DNA of 64,000 nucleotides. It comes from Evansella sp. AB-P1 (GTDB taxonomy: Bacteria; Bacillota; Bacilli; Bacillales; Salisediminibacteriaceae). The notes below the pieces were generated by a model. It was given only the letters and a program-made list of their open reading frames with translations, was not told where the DNA came from and did no database searches. Location: assembly GCF_029688925.1 (NCBI RefSeq), contig NZ_JARUKY010000009.1, forward strand, positions 1 to 64,000, read 5' to 3'. A program made the position numbers and the translations under genes. Of the stretch, positions 1 to 8,873 are shown piece after piece; the first letter of the stretch is position 1; every line of letters starts with the position of its first letter.

Positions 1-6
1 ATATTA

Positions 7-83
<77 letters not shown>

Positions 84-139
84 TCAAGCAACATTTACAA
101 CTATACTACTATTAGTTACAAGATGCAAGAGGTAATTAT

Positions 140-213
140 TGGAGCGGGTGATGAGAATCGAACTCACGACATCAGCTTGGAAGGCTGAGGTTTTACCACT
201 AAACTACACCCGC
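140..213 (-). tRNA. tRNA-Gly (TCC)
   Basis: Minus-strand cloverleaf with acceptor arms GCGGGTG/CACCCGC, anticodon TCC and an encoded CCA. It sits 56 bp upstream of tRNA-Ile in the same operon. Confidence 0.97.
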
Positions 214-220
214 ATATAAA

Positions 221-297
221 TGGTCGGGAAGACAGGATTTGAACCTGCGACCCCCTGGTCCCAAACCAGGTGCTCTACCAAGCTGAGCCACTTCCCG
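221..297 (-). tRNA. tRNA-Pro (TGG)
   Basis: Minus-strand cloverleaf with acceptor arms CGGGAAG/CTTCCCG, anticodon TGG and an encoded CCA. Only 7 bp separate it from tRNA-Gly, so the two are surely processed from one transcript. Confidence 0.97.
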
Positions 298-396
298 TTC
301 TTGTTTAAAACAACCTACGAATCTCTTCGTCAGATGCTCTCTTTCATTTCCTCACGTACATTTGCACATTCTGGCAGTCTTTTTCTAATATAATAA

Positions 397-473
397 TGGC
401 GCGCCCGAGAGGAGTCGAACCCCTAACCTTTTGATCCGTAGTCAAACGCTCTATCCAATTGAGCTACGGGCGC
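397..473 (-). tRNA. tRNA-Arg (ACG)
   Basis: Minus-strand cloverleaf with acceptor arms GCGCCCG/CGGGCGC and an encoded CCA. The anticodon loop is CTACGGA, giving ACG, which is normally edited to ICG. A spacer of about 100 bp separates it from tRNA-Pro. Confidence 0.96.
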
Positions 474-500
474 ATTTGAAATTAAAATTCTTATTTTGAA

Positions 501-587
<87 letters not shown>

Positions 588-718
588 GACATTATAAGCT
601 TCATCGCCATTAATAACGACAGGTTTATTATTTTAACATAACAATACATCGTCTGTCAATAACTTGTTATTTAATTTCTCCCTACAGAAAGGAAGCGTAT
701 ACAAAGCTATAGTCTTAC

Positions 719-803
719 TGGTGCGGGTGAAGGGAGTCGAACCCCCACGCCCGAAGGCACTAGATCCTAAGTCTAGCGCGTCTGCCAATTCCGCCACACC
801 CGC
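719..803 (-). tRNA. tRNA-Leu (TAG)
   Basis: Class II tRNA of 85 nt with a long variable arm, acceptor arms GCGGGTG/CACCCGC, anticodon loop CTTAGGA (TAG) and an encoded CCA. A 131-bp spacer separates it from the other Leu gene; nothing was recognised in that spacer. Confidence 0.96.
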
Positions 804-813
804 ACATATATAA

Positions 814-889
814 TGGCGGTCCCGACGGGAATCGAACCCGCGATCTCCTGCGTGACAGGCAGGCATGTTAACCGCTACACCACGGGACC
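814..889 (-). tRNA. tRNA-Asp (GTC)
   Basis: Minus-strand cloverleaf with acceptor arms GGTCCCG/CGGGACC, anticodon GTC and an encoded CCA. Confidence 0.97.
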
Positions 890-943
890 ATAAAGTATTT
901 AAGAAACAAACAAACGCCACATAGAAAGAAGCGTTCGATAGAA

Positions 944-1019
944 TGGTGGAGGATGACGGGTTCGAACCGCCGACCCCTTGCTTGTAAGGCAAGTGCTCTC
1001 CCAGCTGAGCTAATCCTCC
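944..1019 (-). tRNA. tRNA-Val (TAC)
   Basis: Minus-strand cloverleaf with acceptor arms GGAGGAT/ATCCTCC, anticodon TAC inside the stem CTTGC/GCAAG, and an encoded CCA. Confidence 0.97.
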
Positions 1020-1098
1020 ATTCTAGAGGTGAGAGGTTGGATGTTAGATATTTATTTCCATTTCTAACTTCACAATTCTAACTTCTAATATCTAAAAT

Positions 1099-1173
1099 TG
1101 GTGACCCGTACGGGATTCGAACCCGTGTTACCGCCGTGAAAGGGCGGTGTCTTAACCACTTGACCAACGGGCC
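1099..1173 (-). tRNA. tRNA-Glu (TTC)
   Basis: Minus-strand cloverleaf with acceptor arms GGCCCGT/ACGGGTC (one G-T pair), anticodon TTC and an encoded CCA. Confidence 0.96.
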
Positions 1174-1192
1174 AATTCCGAAAAATCTAAAC

Positions 1193-1283
1193 TGGCGGAG
1201 AAGGAGGGATTTGAACCCTCGCGCCGCTTACGCGACCTACACCCTTAGCAGGGGCGCCCCTTCAGCCACTTGGGTACTTCTCC
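1193..1283 (-). tRNA. tRNA-Ser (GCT)
   Basis: Class II tRNA of 91 nt with acceptor arms GGAGAAG/CTTCTCC, anticodon GCT, a long variable arm and an encoded CCA. It lies 5 bp from tRNA-Asn. Confidence 0.96.
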
Positions 1284-1288
1284 AAATA

Positions 1289-1364
1289 TGGCTCCACAGG
1301 TAGGACTCGAACCTACGACCGATCGGTTAACAGCCGATTGCTCTACCAACTGAGCTACTGTGGA
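1289..1364 (-). tRNA. tRNA-Asn (GTT)
   Basis: Minus-strand cloverleaf with acceptor arms TCCACAG/CTGTGGA, anticodon GTT and an encoded CCA. It is the first gene of the operon, directly downstream of the promoter at 1391-1419. Asn-Ser-Glu at the 5' end resembles tRNA cluster order in B. subtilis. Confidence 0.97.
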
Positions 1365-1390
1365 ATAGGAAAATTAAAAGGACTTTTTCT

Positions 1391-1419
1391 ATTTTAATGA
1401 TCGTACACAATGATGTCAA
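1391..1419 (-). promoter_or_regulatory. Sigma-A promoter of the tRNA operon
   Basis: On the minus strand TTGACA (1419-1414) and TAAAAT (1396-1391) are separated by exactly 17 bp. This is a perfect -35 and a one-mismatch -10, about 27 bp from tRNA-Asn, as expected for a strong stable-RNA promoter. Confidence 0.85.
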
Positions 1420-1509
1420 TAGTATTTCAAAATTATTTGAAACCAACGTGACTTGTCTCATTAGCGACTTTTATAATGTATCATAATCTATTTTTATCGT
1501 CAATATCTT

Positions 1510-1971
1510 TTAAAAAATTGTTTCTACCTTTTTTATCCTCCCCTTGCACCTTCCACATACATATTTTTTCGTATCGAATTGACGTTTTCGTTTAAATTGC
1601 ACACTACACTGTTTACATTCGTATATATGTATTTTTGTAGCTTGTTTTTTCTTCCCAGGAATTGTTTGACAAAAACGAGACCCTCCTACTTTTTTTAAAA
1701 GAACTTTAAAGTCACTATCCTTATGCATGTAACCTTTCTTTTCAAGATGAAGGTGATAATGACACAATTCATGCTTAATTATTTTTATTAATTCCTCCAT
1801 TCCAAAGTGTTCATATTGTTTTGGATTTATTTCAATATGATGATCTGAAAGGGAATAGCGCCCCCCTGTAGTTCTAAGTCTTGGATTAAAAAAAGCTTTA
1901 TGCTTAAATTTTTTACCAAATGATTCTTTCGATACAGATTCAACTAGCTCTTGCAAATCAAAATCATTCAC
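1510..1971 (-). CDS. sprT: SprT-family zinc metalloprotein (YdcK type)
   Basis: A 153-residue protein with the SprT-like metal site HELCH at residues 67-71, a further His at 75, and a C-terminal zinc ribbon (Cys119, 122, 139, 142). The SprT/Spartan fold is metalloprotease-like, but the role of the short bacterial members is not settled. The start is GTG at 1971, with AAGGGTG 8 nt upstream; an ATG just before it is out of frame. Its position between tex/cmpA and the tRNA operon matches ydcK of B. subtilis. Family assignment is sure, cellular function is not. Confidence 0.9.
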   Translation of the reverse strand: MNDFDLQELVESVSKESFGKKFKHKAFFNPRLRTTGGRYSLSDHHIEINPKQYEHFGMEELIKIIKHELCHYHLHLEKKGYMHKDSDFKVLLKKVGGSRFCQTIPGKKKQATKIHIYECKQCSVQFKRKRQFDTKKYVCGRCKGRIKKVETIF

Positions 1972-2236
1972 CCAGCATTCACCCTTACATTTTTCTCTAT
2001 CAATTATCCTCTCAATAACTGTATTACAGCATACCCCAACATTTGTCCACTATTCTTTCTACATCTAGCTTCAGTTTAAGACAAAGGAGATAGCTTATCA
2101 AAAGAGAAGAGCACAATTTTATTTAGATAAAATTCCTGTTCTTTAAAAGAAAGGATAACATAGACATACCTTTATTCATATAAATAATTATCACTACAAT
2201 ACGTTTGATTTGTGTAAGTTGAAAGGAGGGAATAAG

Positions 2237-2368
2237 ATGCCTTCTTGGCTTCAACGGCAAATGCAGGAGGCCTATCAACAAAAAGACTTAAGGAGGATTC
2301 GACTGTTGAACCAGTGCTGGTTTTATTATAAAAAAACCTTGCCGCTTTCAACATCCGCGAAAGTTTAA
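2237..2368 (+). CDS. cmpA: Cortex morphogenetic protein CmpA
   Basis: A 43-codon gene starting at ATG 2237, 6 nt after the strong ribosome site AAAGGAGGG (2222-2230). The product begins MPSWLQRQMQ and contains LLNQCWFYYKK, matching CmpA of B. subtilis (37 aa), here with a slightly longer C-terminus. CmpA delays spore cortex synthesis until coat assembly is checked and is degraded through ClpXP. Upstream, TTCATAT (2175-2181) and ACTACAAT (2193-2200) loosely resemble a sigma-E promoter, which would fit mother-cell expression; that part is weak. The gene runs opposite to both neighbours, sprT and tex. Confidence 0.9.
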   Translation: MPSWLQRQMQEAYQQKDLRRIRLLNQCWFYYKKTLPLSTSAKV

Positions 2369-2794
2369 AAAATATTTTAATTAGATTTCTAATTCTAATA
2401 TATAGTTTTCATACTTTAACCGCTTTACTTGTATGTTCCTAAATCATCACTATATTTTTTCAATAACTAACACTACACCTTAAAATGAAGTTACATTTTC
2501 TATAAAAAATTGTATCTAATGTTCCAATTATTAAACAGGTACAGACGAAAAACTAAAATACAAGAAAGTAATTGGAATATACATGCAATTTAAATTTAAC
2601 TCACCTTTTTTAATGCTGAGTTAATGGAAAGTTATGATTGAAAGGAATCAAACATAATGGATAAAAGTAAACACCATGCATAATAATTTTTGCCGCATCA
2701 CGGAATAGAGCCAGTTTATTTCAAATTCCAACGAAAAAAGCACCCTTTAAAAGGGCGCTTTTCCTTTTTTCTATAACTAGTCTAAGCTTTTTTG
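2369..2794. other. Intergenic region cmpA-tex
   Basis: This 426-bp AT-rich stretch lies between two converging genes. Apart from the terminator hairpin at 2734-2770 nothing coding or regulatory was recognised. A nine-codon frame after AAAGGAATC near 2640 is too short to support. Confidence 0.5.
2734..2770 (-). terminator. Terminator of tex
   Basis: Hairpin with GC-CCCTTT paired to AAAGGG-GC (one mismatch), followed on the minus strand by T6. The plus strand also ends in T-rich sequence, so it may serve both directions. Confidence 0.8.
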
Positions 2795-4984
2795 TTAATT
2801 GGATACCGTTTGATTTGCTGGCTGAAGCATCGTTAAAGCAATTCTTCCCTTTTTCTCATCAACATCATCCACCCAAACAGTAACCACATCACCTACTGAA
2901 ACCACTTCCATTGGGTGCTTCACAAATCGATTAGTTAATTTTGAGATGTGAACGAGTCCATCTTGTTTAACACCGATATCGACAAATGCCCCAAAATCAA
3001 CTACATTTCGAATCGTCCCTTGAAGTTCCATACCAGGTGATAGATCCTCCATTGATAATACATCTGTCTTTAATAATGGTTTAGGTACATCGTCACGAGG
3101 GTCTCTTCCAGGTCTAGACAAAGCATCTAAAATATCGCGCAATGTTGGAACACCAATTTCAAAGCGTTCTGCTAACTGATCCACATTTACGTTTTCTACT
3201 TTCTTTTTTACTAAGTCTGTCCCTAATTCCTCTGGTGTTACCTCAAGAAATTTTATAATCTCCTTTGTTACTCCATAACTTTCTGGGTGTATACTTGTAC
3301 GATCTAACGGTTCATTTCCGTCGATAATACGTAGAAAGCCAATACACTGTTCATATGTTTTTGCCCCTAATCGTGGAACTTTTTTCAACTGGCTTCTATT
3401 CGTATATTTCCCTTCTTCATCCCTTAACTTAATAATATTATTCGCTACCCCTTTAGATAGCCCAGATACATATTGGAGAAGTGAGGACGAAGCAGTATTA
3501 ACATTAACTCCTACTTTATTAACAACAGTCTCAACAACAAAGGTTAAAGAGTCGTTTAATCTTGACTGTGTTACATCGTGTTGATATTGGCCAACACCAA
3601 CAGACTTAGGATCAATTTTTACAAGCTCCGCTAGTGGATCTTGTAGTCTTCTTGCAATGGATACGGCACTTCTTTCTTCCACTTGAAGATTAGGAAATTC
3701 TTCTTTCGCTAGCTTTGATGCAGAATAAACACTTGCTCCCGCTTCATTTACAATCAAATAATACATTTTTCGATCTAACTCTTTCATTAAACTAGCTACA
3801 AACTGCTCCGTTTCACGAGAGGCAGTTCCATTTCCAATTGCAATCATTTCAACATTAAATTTTTTTATATAATCGATTACTTTTGCTTTCGCTGCTTCAA
3901 CATCATTTTTTGGTGGTGTTGGATAAATAACATCAATAGCTAATACCTTACCTGTTTCATTTACAGCAGCAAGCTTACAGCCTGTCCGATATGCTGGGTC
4001 TATTCCGAGAATAATTCGATCCTTTAACGGAGGTTGCAATAATAAGTTCCTTAAATTTTCCGAAAAAATATGGATTGCTTGCTCTTCTGCCTTTTCATTT
4101 ACCTCATTTCGAATCTCACGTTCAATAGAAGGCTCAATGAGTCTTTTATAGCCATCTTCCATTGCATGGATGAGTTCGTCCTTTGCTACTGTAGTTTTAC
4201 CATCTATGACGTATTTTTCTAGCCATGAAAGAATTCGTTCACGAGGAGGAACGATAGAAACCTTCAATACTCCTTCTTTTTCCCCACGGTTTAATGCCAA
4301 AACGCGATGTGGTACTATACGTTTCACTTCCTCAGAATACTCGTAATACATTTCATATATGGATTTTTCATCTTCTGCTTTACTTTTCTTTTCGGATGTT
4401 ATTTTACCTTCATTAAAGGTCAAATGACGGACTTGTTTTCTAATTTTTGCATCATCAGATAGATATTCACTAATAATGTCTTCGGCACCTTGGATAGCTT
4501 CGCCTACTGTATGTATTTCATGTTCCTCACTAAGGAACTTCTCAGCTTCTTCTTTAACAGAACCTTCAACCGGTAATGAAAACATCCATTGCGCTAACGG
4601 TTCAAGGCCTTTCTCTTTTGCAATTGTGGCTTTCGTACGACGTTTTTGTTTATATGGACGATATAAATCTTCTACCTCTTGAAGCTTTGTTGTTTTTTCA
4701 ATACTTTCTTTTAGTTCTGGAGTTAATTTTCCTTGCTCATCGATTAATCGTAAAACCTCTTCTTTTCGATTAGAAAGATTCGTAGCATAACTCCAAGATT
4801 CTAAAATGCTTCTAATCTGTTCTTCATCTAAACCACCTGTTAACTCCTTTCTATAACGAGCAATAAACGGGACAGTATTTCCATCCTCTGATAGTTCAAT
4901 GACACTTTTGACTCGTTCCTGCTTTAATTGTACTTGCTTAGTTACAAGGGACAATAATGTTTGCTGTTTTTCTGTCCATTCCAT
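2795..4984 (-). CDS. tex: Tex-family RNA-binding transcription accessory protein
   Basis: About 729 residues, typical for Tex (YdcI of B. subtilis). The order is an N-terminal helical segment, a YqgF/RNase H-like core (ILGIDPAYRTGCK, about residues 330-450), tandem helix-hairpin-helix elements (KKVPRLGAKTYEQC), and a C-terminal S1 domain (GMELQGTIRNVVDFGAFVDIG). Tex binds nucleic acid in the cytoplasm and interacts with the transcription machinery. I chose ATG 4984 because GGAGG lies 8 nt before it; the ATG five codons upstream overlaps that ribosome site. The gene is monocistronic and sits downstream of rsbX. Confidence 0.95.
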   Translation of the reverse strand: MEWTEKQQTLLSLVTKQVQLKQERVKSVIELSEDGNTVPFIARYRKELTGGLDEEQIRSILESWSYATNLSNRKEEVLRLIDEQGKLTPELKESIEKTTKLQEVEDLYRPYKQKRRTKATIAKEKGLEPLAQWMFSLPVEGSVKEEAEKFLSEEHEIHTVGEAIQGAEDIISEYLSDDAKIRKQVRHLTFNEGKITSEKKSKAEDEKSIYEMYYEYSEEVKRIVPHRVLALNRGEKEGVLKVSIVPPRERILSWLEKYVIDGKTTVAKDELIHAMEDGYKRLIEPSIEREIRNEVNEKAEEQAIHIFSENLRNLLLQPPLKDRIILGIDPAYRTGCKLAAVNETGKVLAIDVIYPTPPKNDVEAAKAKVIDYIKKFNVEMIAIGNGTASRETEQFVASLMKELDRKMYYLIVNEAGASVYSASKLAKEEFPNLQVEERSAVSIARRLQDPLAELVKIDPKSVGVGQYQHDVTQSRLNDSLTFVVETVVNKVGVNVNTASSSLLQYVSGLSKGVANNIIKLRDEEGKYTNRSQLKKVPRLGAKTYEQCIGFLRIIDGNEPLDRTSIHPESYGVTKEIIKFLEVTPEELGTDLVKKKVENVNVDQLAERFEIGVPTLRDILDALSRPGRDPRDDVPKPLLKTDVLSMEDLSPGMELQGTIRNVVDFGAFVDIGVKQDGLVHISKLTNRFVKHPMEVVSVGDVVTVWVDDVDEKKGRIALTMLQPANQTVSN

Positions 4985-5142
4985 TTTCCATACCTCCATA
5001 CAAGCTTCAATAGAACTAATTTTAATTAACGAACGGTTACACCATTATGATTATACTCGAATCTACATAGGATGTTAATTTCTGATCAAAAATAGGATAC
5101 TTAAATCTAACATTAGGCAAGTAGTTATTTCATAGGAAAAGG

Positions 5143-5170
5143 TTAAGCCACCGATTATCTCGGTGGCTGT
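5143..5170 (-). terminator. Terminator of the sigB operon
   Basis: Perfect hairpin GCCACCGA/TCGGTGGC with a 5-nt loop, 33 bp after the rsbX stop. The following T-tract on the minus strand is only partial (TTAACCTTTT). Confidence 0.7.
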
Positions 5171-5200
5171 CCAATACTTGTTTTTTAAAAAATCTATGAT

Positions 5201-5806
5201 TTAATCAAGAATTTTACCGATAACAATAGCTGTGTCGTCGTTCGATTCCTTCATATCATTCACAATATGCTCCATCATTAATTCAGGCGTATTCAGATCA
5301 AATAGACAGGAGTGATACGCTGGGTTGAAAATAAGTCCATCTGTATAAAGGATGAAAGACGTTCCCGGTTCATAATAGAGGTGTTGAATTTTGAATTTTT
5401 GTTGCTTTCCAGACAAGTAGCCTCTTATAGGAATTGGCCTCTCTAGTTTTCCTGAAGGGGGATAGAATGCACAGCCGATATTACCAACGTTACAATAAAT
5501 AATCTCCTTATTAGGAAAGTTAATTTTTAATACACCAATAACAGTTCCTCGTTTATGAGCAAGGGTTTTATTACAATGAGACATAATTAACGCAACATCC
5601 AAATGATGGTTCATTTTTATTGACTCTATAGCTGCAGACGATGCATCCATCGCCTCTTCTCCACTTCCTAAACCGTCAGCTACAGCACAGAGTACATAGT
5701 CTTTCGTACTAACAGTAAATATTGAATCGCCAGAACACCAATTCCCTTTTTTCGCATTTTGGTAAAGACTAATATCAACTTTTTCTAAATGTTGGCGTTC
5801 AATCAT
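5201..5806 (-). CDS. rsbX: RsbX, serine phosphatase of the stressosome
   Basis: A PP2C-like phosphatase of 201 residues (B. subtilis 199) with the metal-binding motifs VADGLGSGEEA and YTDGLIF. RsbX dephosphorylates RsbS and RsbR, resetting the stressosome after stress. ATG 5806 is preferred: it is 2 nt after the sigB stop with GGAG about 11 nt upstream, whereas GTG 5818 lacks a ribosome site. It is the last gene of the eight-gene rsb/sigB operon. Confidence 0.95.
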   Translation of the reverse strand: MIERQHLEKVDISLYQNAKKGNWCSGDSIFTVSTKDYVLCAVADGLGSGEEAMDASSAAIESIKMNHHLDVALIMSHCNKTLAHKRGTVIGVLKINFPNKEIIYCNVGNIGCAFYPPSGKLERPIPIRGYLSGKQQKFKIQHLYYEPGTSFILYTDGLIFNPAYHSCLFDLNTPELMMEHIVNDMKESNDDTAIVIGKILD

Positions 5807-5808
5807 AT

Positions 5809-6597
5809 TTACAAGCACTCCGTTGGTTCTACTTTAATCGACTCTCTAAGTTTTTGCAGAGCCCTTCTTTGCAAGCGTGACACATGCATTTGGGATATAC
5901 CTAATCTATCCCCTGTTTCCTTCTGACTTAAATTTTCAAAATACGTTAAATTTAATATTTCCTTTTCCCTGTCCGTTAAAACAGCAAAGGCTTTATCCAA
6001 TAAAAGCTGTTGATTTGTTTTTTCATACCCATCTTCTGTGGATCCTACTAAATCTAATAAAGTAACAGCACTACCTTCGTCGTCCGCTTCAATGGAACGA
6101 TCAACAGAGAGAGCCTGGTAACTTTTACCCATTTCCATCGTTTCTAGTACTTCTTCTTCTGAAACGCCAATGTAATCAGCAATTTCTTCCACCTTAGGGG
6201 AACGCTGAAGCTCTATAGTCAACTCTTCAACTGCATTTTTAATTTTTGGTCCTAATTCTTTAATTCTTCTTGGAACATGAACACTCCATGTTTTATCACG
6301 AATAAAGCGTTTAATTTCTCCAATAATTGTTGGTATAGCAAAGGATTCAAAGCTCCTACCAAACGCAGGGTCAAATCGCCTTAGAGCTGCTAATAAACCA
6401 ATCATTCCAACTTGAATTAAGTCCTCATCATGTCTCTGCCCTTTAGAAAATTTTCTCGCAAGGGCGTGAACTAGGTTTTCAAATTCAAGAACAAGCTTTG
6501 TTTGAATTTCCTCATCACCATGTTCTTGAAACTCTTTAATCCACTCTAATACTTGGTCCTTACTGTTTTGGGTGTTGTGTCGAGATTCCGTTGTCAT
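5809..6597 (-). CDS. sigB: RNA polymerase sigma factor SigB
   Basis: A 262-residue sigma-70-type factor, the same length as B. subtilis SigB. Region 2 contains DLIQVGMIGLLAALRRFD and FAIPTIIGEIKRFIRD; region 4 ends in the helix-turn-helix GDRLGISQMHVSRLQRRA. It directs the general stress regulon and is held by RsbW in unstressed cells. I chose ATG 6597 (preceded by AGGTGG) over GTG 6612, which lies inside that ribosome site. It overlaps the 3' end of rsbW by 38 bp, implying translational coupling. Confidence 0.97.
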   Translation of the reverse strand: MTTESRHNTQNSKDQVLEWIKEFQEHGDEEIQTKLVLEFENLVHALARKFSKGQRHDEDLIQVGMIGLLAALRRFDPAFGRSFESFAIPTIIGEIKRFIRDKTWSVHVPRRIKELGPKIKNAVEELTIELQRSPKVEEIADYIGVSEEEVLETMEMGKSYQALSVDRSIEADDEGSAVTLLDLVGSTEDGYEKTNQQLLLDKAFAVLTDREKEILNLTYFENLSQKETGDRLGISQMHVSRLQRRALQKLRESIKVEPTECL

Positions 6598-7051
6598 TTT
6601 GACCCACCTCACCTCTTTGAAGGAACTTCGTCATGACAATCATTACTCCTGAATCCCCGTATATTTCAACCTTGTCCATCAATGTTTCAATTAAAAAAAG
6701 TCCAAGACCTCCTTCCTTTAATTCTTCAATTGGCCGATCCATTTTCACAGGGCCTTTGCCTTTTTTAAAGGAGTTCACATCAATGTCCCCACCATGATCA
6801 GCTACTGTAATTTCCAATTTATCTTCAAATACACCACAAGTTATGGTCATCACTGGATCTTGGACCGTTTCGTCATATGCATGGCTTACTACATTGGTAC
6901 ATGCTTCAGCCACCGCTATTTTTATATCCTCTATATCATCATACGAATAGCCTATTCTATTTGCGATTCCAGAGATGGTTAAACGAACGACACCAACATA
7001 TTCTGGTTTTGCAGGCATTTTCAAATCGATGAGATCAGATGTTTGTGCCAT
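6560..7051 (-). CDS. rsbW: RsbW, anti-sigma-B factor and serine kinase
   Basis: A GHKL-fold kinase of 163 residues with N box EACTNVVSHAYD, G1 box DHGGDID and G2 box GGLGLFLI. RsbW binds SigB and phosphorylates RsbV; unphosphorylated RsbV displaces SigB by partner switching. The gene starts 2 nt after the rsbV stop and overlaps sigB, the usual order, which ties anti-sigma and sigma production together. Confidence 0.97.
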   Translation of the reverse strand: MAQTSDLIDLKMPAKPEYVGVVRLTISGIANRIGYSYDDIEDIKIAVAEACTNVVSHAYDETVQDPVMTITCGVFEDKLEITVADHGGDIDVNSFKKGKGPVKMDRPIEELKEGGLGLFLIETLMDKVEIYGDSGVMIVMTKFLQRGEVGQNDNGISTQHPKQ

Positions 7052-7053
7052 TA

Positions 7054-7383
7054 CTAAACCTCCTTCCTCTGGTCTTCTTCCACATCCATCACTTCATTAA
7101 GACCGGTAATTTCAAATAATCTTTTAACTCTTGGATTTGCACCAGAAATTTTTAAATTACTACCTTTCTTGTCTACAGCCTTTAAAACACCAATAAAAAC
7201 ACCAAGGCCTGTACTATCAATATAATTAACCTTTGCTAAATCTACTACTATAGATTGATTAGTTCCTTCAGCCAAAGGGTTTAATTTTTCTTTAAGTATT
7301 GAAGCAGTATACACATCTACTTCCCCATCTAAAAATACTACAGTCTCATTATTATTTTCCTGTATATTTACGTTTAAATTCAT
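7054..7383 (-). CDS. rsbV: RsbV, anti-anti-sigma factor
   Basis: A STAS-domain protein of 109 residues; the phosphorylation motif IDSTGLGVFIG puts the acceptor at Ser57. RsbW phosphorylates it and RsbU reactivates it. ATG 7383 follows GGGAGGGG at good spacing; the upstream frame extension is rejected because it runs through that site. An internal sigma-B promoter at 7421-7446 drives rsbV-rsbW-sigB-rsbX, giving positive feedback. Confidence 0.97.
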   Translation of the reverse strand: MNLNVNIQENNNETVVFLDGEVDVYTASILKEKLNPLAEGTNQSIVVDLAKVNYIDSTGLGVFIGVLKAVDKKGSNLKISGANPRVKRLFEITGLNEVMDVEEDQRKEV

Positions 7384-7420
7384 GATTTCCCCTCCCACTA
7401 AGTCAATACATTCCGTTTAA

Positions 7421-7446
7421 ATACCCTATTTTCTCGTAAATTAAAC
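7421..7446 (-). promoter_or_regulatory. Sigma-B promoter before rsbV
   Basis: On the minus strand GTTTAA (7446-7441) and GGGTAT (7426-7421) are spaced by 14 bp, an exact match to the sigma-B consensus. The -35 overlaps the last codons and stop of rsbU. The location matches the autoregulatory sigB promoter of B. subtilis. Confidence 0.9.
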
Positions 7447-8454
7447 GTTTCGACGTAAAATTAAGAGTGTAAAATCATCCTTCAATTGAAAATTTTGCAT
7501 TTTTTCAAGCTCTCGATATACTTGCTCTGTTAAAGCTTGAACAGGAAGATGCTTGTATTTATTAATAATTTCCGTGAGCTGTTCTCTTTCTATAAAATCT
7601 CCGTCCACCCTTGACTCTGTAACTCCATCTGATAGAAGTACAATAAAATCACCGGGAGATAATTGCAGTGAATACTCTTTATAATGAATTTTAGGAGATA
7701 CACCAAGTACCAAACCTTTTGTTTCCATATCTTCAAATTCACCTGTTGAATTCCGATAAAAAAAACCAGGTTCATGTCCAGCACTTGCGAAGAAAAAACG
7801 ATGTTCTCGGGGATCATAAGAGCCATAAACCATAGTGATAAACATATCACTATCTATGTTACGTTCTACAACACGATTTAAATTTTCTAATAATGCCGCC
7901 GGTTGAAGGCGTTGTTCTGGTAAACTATCCATTGCGTACTTAATCATTGACATACACATTGCTGCTGGCACACCTTTACCGATTACATCAGCAACTGCGA
8001 CCCCAATATTTCCATGCTCATCCACAATATAATGATAATAATCTCCACTCATTTTACCAGCTGGTACACTTACAACGCCAAAGTCTAGAGATTCCACGTT
8101 AATCGGTTCATTAGGGAGTAATGACTTCTGCATTCTAGCAGCAACATTCAATTCTGATTCTAGTTGTCGTTGACGATCTCTTAAACTTAAATGCTCTCTA
8201 TGAGCAAGTCCATACCCTATCATTACTTCCAATAGAAGGTCAAAGGAATCTACAACTTCTTTTGGTAGATCATCTACAATTTCTTTAATTACTGATAAAT
8301 GAAGACTCACCATTTCTTCTGGAGACATATCCTTTTCAATCATTTCCATACTTAGTTTCTGCGCGGAATAAAGTGTGTGTTCACTTTTGTTTCTGATATA
8401 ATCTGTAATTATTTCCTTATATAATTGATACATAGAAAGCTTCGTATCAGTCAA
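7441..8454 (-). CDS. rsbU: RsbU, PP2C phosphatase activating sigma-B
   Basis: 337 residues (B. subtilis 335). Residues 1 to about 85 form the RsbT-binding helical domain; residues about 120-337 form a SpoIIE-type phosphatase with GKMSGDYYHY, VADVIGKGVPAA and LLSDGVTES. When RsbT is released from the stressosome it binds RsbU, which then dephosphorylates RsbV. The start is TTG 8454, the only start with a ribosome site (AAAGGGAGGG, 7 nt upstream). Confidence 0.96.
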   Translation of the reverse strand: MTDTKLSMYQLYKEIITDYIRNKSEHTLYSAQKLSMEMIEKDMSPEEMVSLHLSVIKEIVDDLPKEVVDSFDLLLEVMIGYGLAHREHLSLRDRQRQLESELNVAARMQKSLLPNEPINVESLDFGVVSVPAGKMSGDYYHYIVDEHGNIGVAVADVIGKGVPAAMCMSMIKYAMDSLPEQRLQPAALLENLNRVVERNIDSDMFITMVYGSYDPREHRFFFASAGHEPGFFYRNSTGEFEDMETKGLVLGVSPKIHYKEYSLQLSPGDFIVLLSDGVTESRVDGDFIEREQLTEIINKYKHLPVQALTEQVYRELEKMQNFQLKDDFTLLILRRNV

Positions 8455-8469
8455 AAAACGTCCCTCCCT

Positions 8470-8871
8470 TTAACGAAGCCACTTAATAGCAGTGATCGTT
8501 GTACCGTTATTTAGTTCAGAATCAATATTGAATTCATCCATTAACCTTTTTACACCAGGGAGTCCTGCACCTAATCCTCCTGAAGTCGTAAATCCATCCT
8601 CCATTACTTTTCTTACATCTTTAATTCCTGGTCCTTGATCTATTGCAGAAACTTTTATCCCTCTCTTACCTGAGCTAACAACTTCTTCTATATGAATTTT
8701 CCCTTTATTTGCATATAGATATATATTCCTTGCAAGCTCAGATATAGCAGTTGTAATCCTTGCTTGGTCCACGGAACCAAATCCGATTTCACGTGCAAGT
8801 TTCCTACCTGCTTGTCTAGCAGCTACAATTCCCCATTCACTGTGTATATCCACATGGGTTTGAACTTGCAT
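8470..8871 (-). CDS. rsbT: RsbT, switch kinase of the stressosome
   Basis: A GHKL serine/threonine kinase of 133 residues with ISELARNIYLYA, DQGPGIKD and GGLGAGLPG, very close to B. subtilis RsbT. It phosphorylates RsbS and RsbR, leaves the stressosome and activates RsbU. ATG 8871 lies 6 nt after GGAGGG, which overlaps the rsbS stop; the TTG two codons upstream is less likely. The tight junction suggests coupled translation with rsbS. Confidence 0.96.
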   Translation of the reverse strand: MQVQTHVDIHSEWGIVAARQAGRKLAREIGFGSVDQARITTAISELARNIYLYANKGKIHIEEVVSSGKRGIKVSAIDQGPGIKDVRKVMEDGFTTSGGLGAGLPGVKRLMDEFNIDSELNNGTTITAIKWLR

Positions 8872-8873
8872 GA

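Noticed and set aside
633-992. 119-codon minus-strand frame over the tRNA cluster
   Set aside because: It overlaps tRNA-Leu, tRNA-Asp and tRNA-Val; the frame is an accident of tRNA sequence.
2172-2354. 60-codon minus-strand frame opposite cmpA
   Set aside because: It is antisense to the well supported cmpA gene and has no ribosome site.
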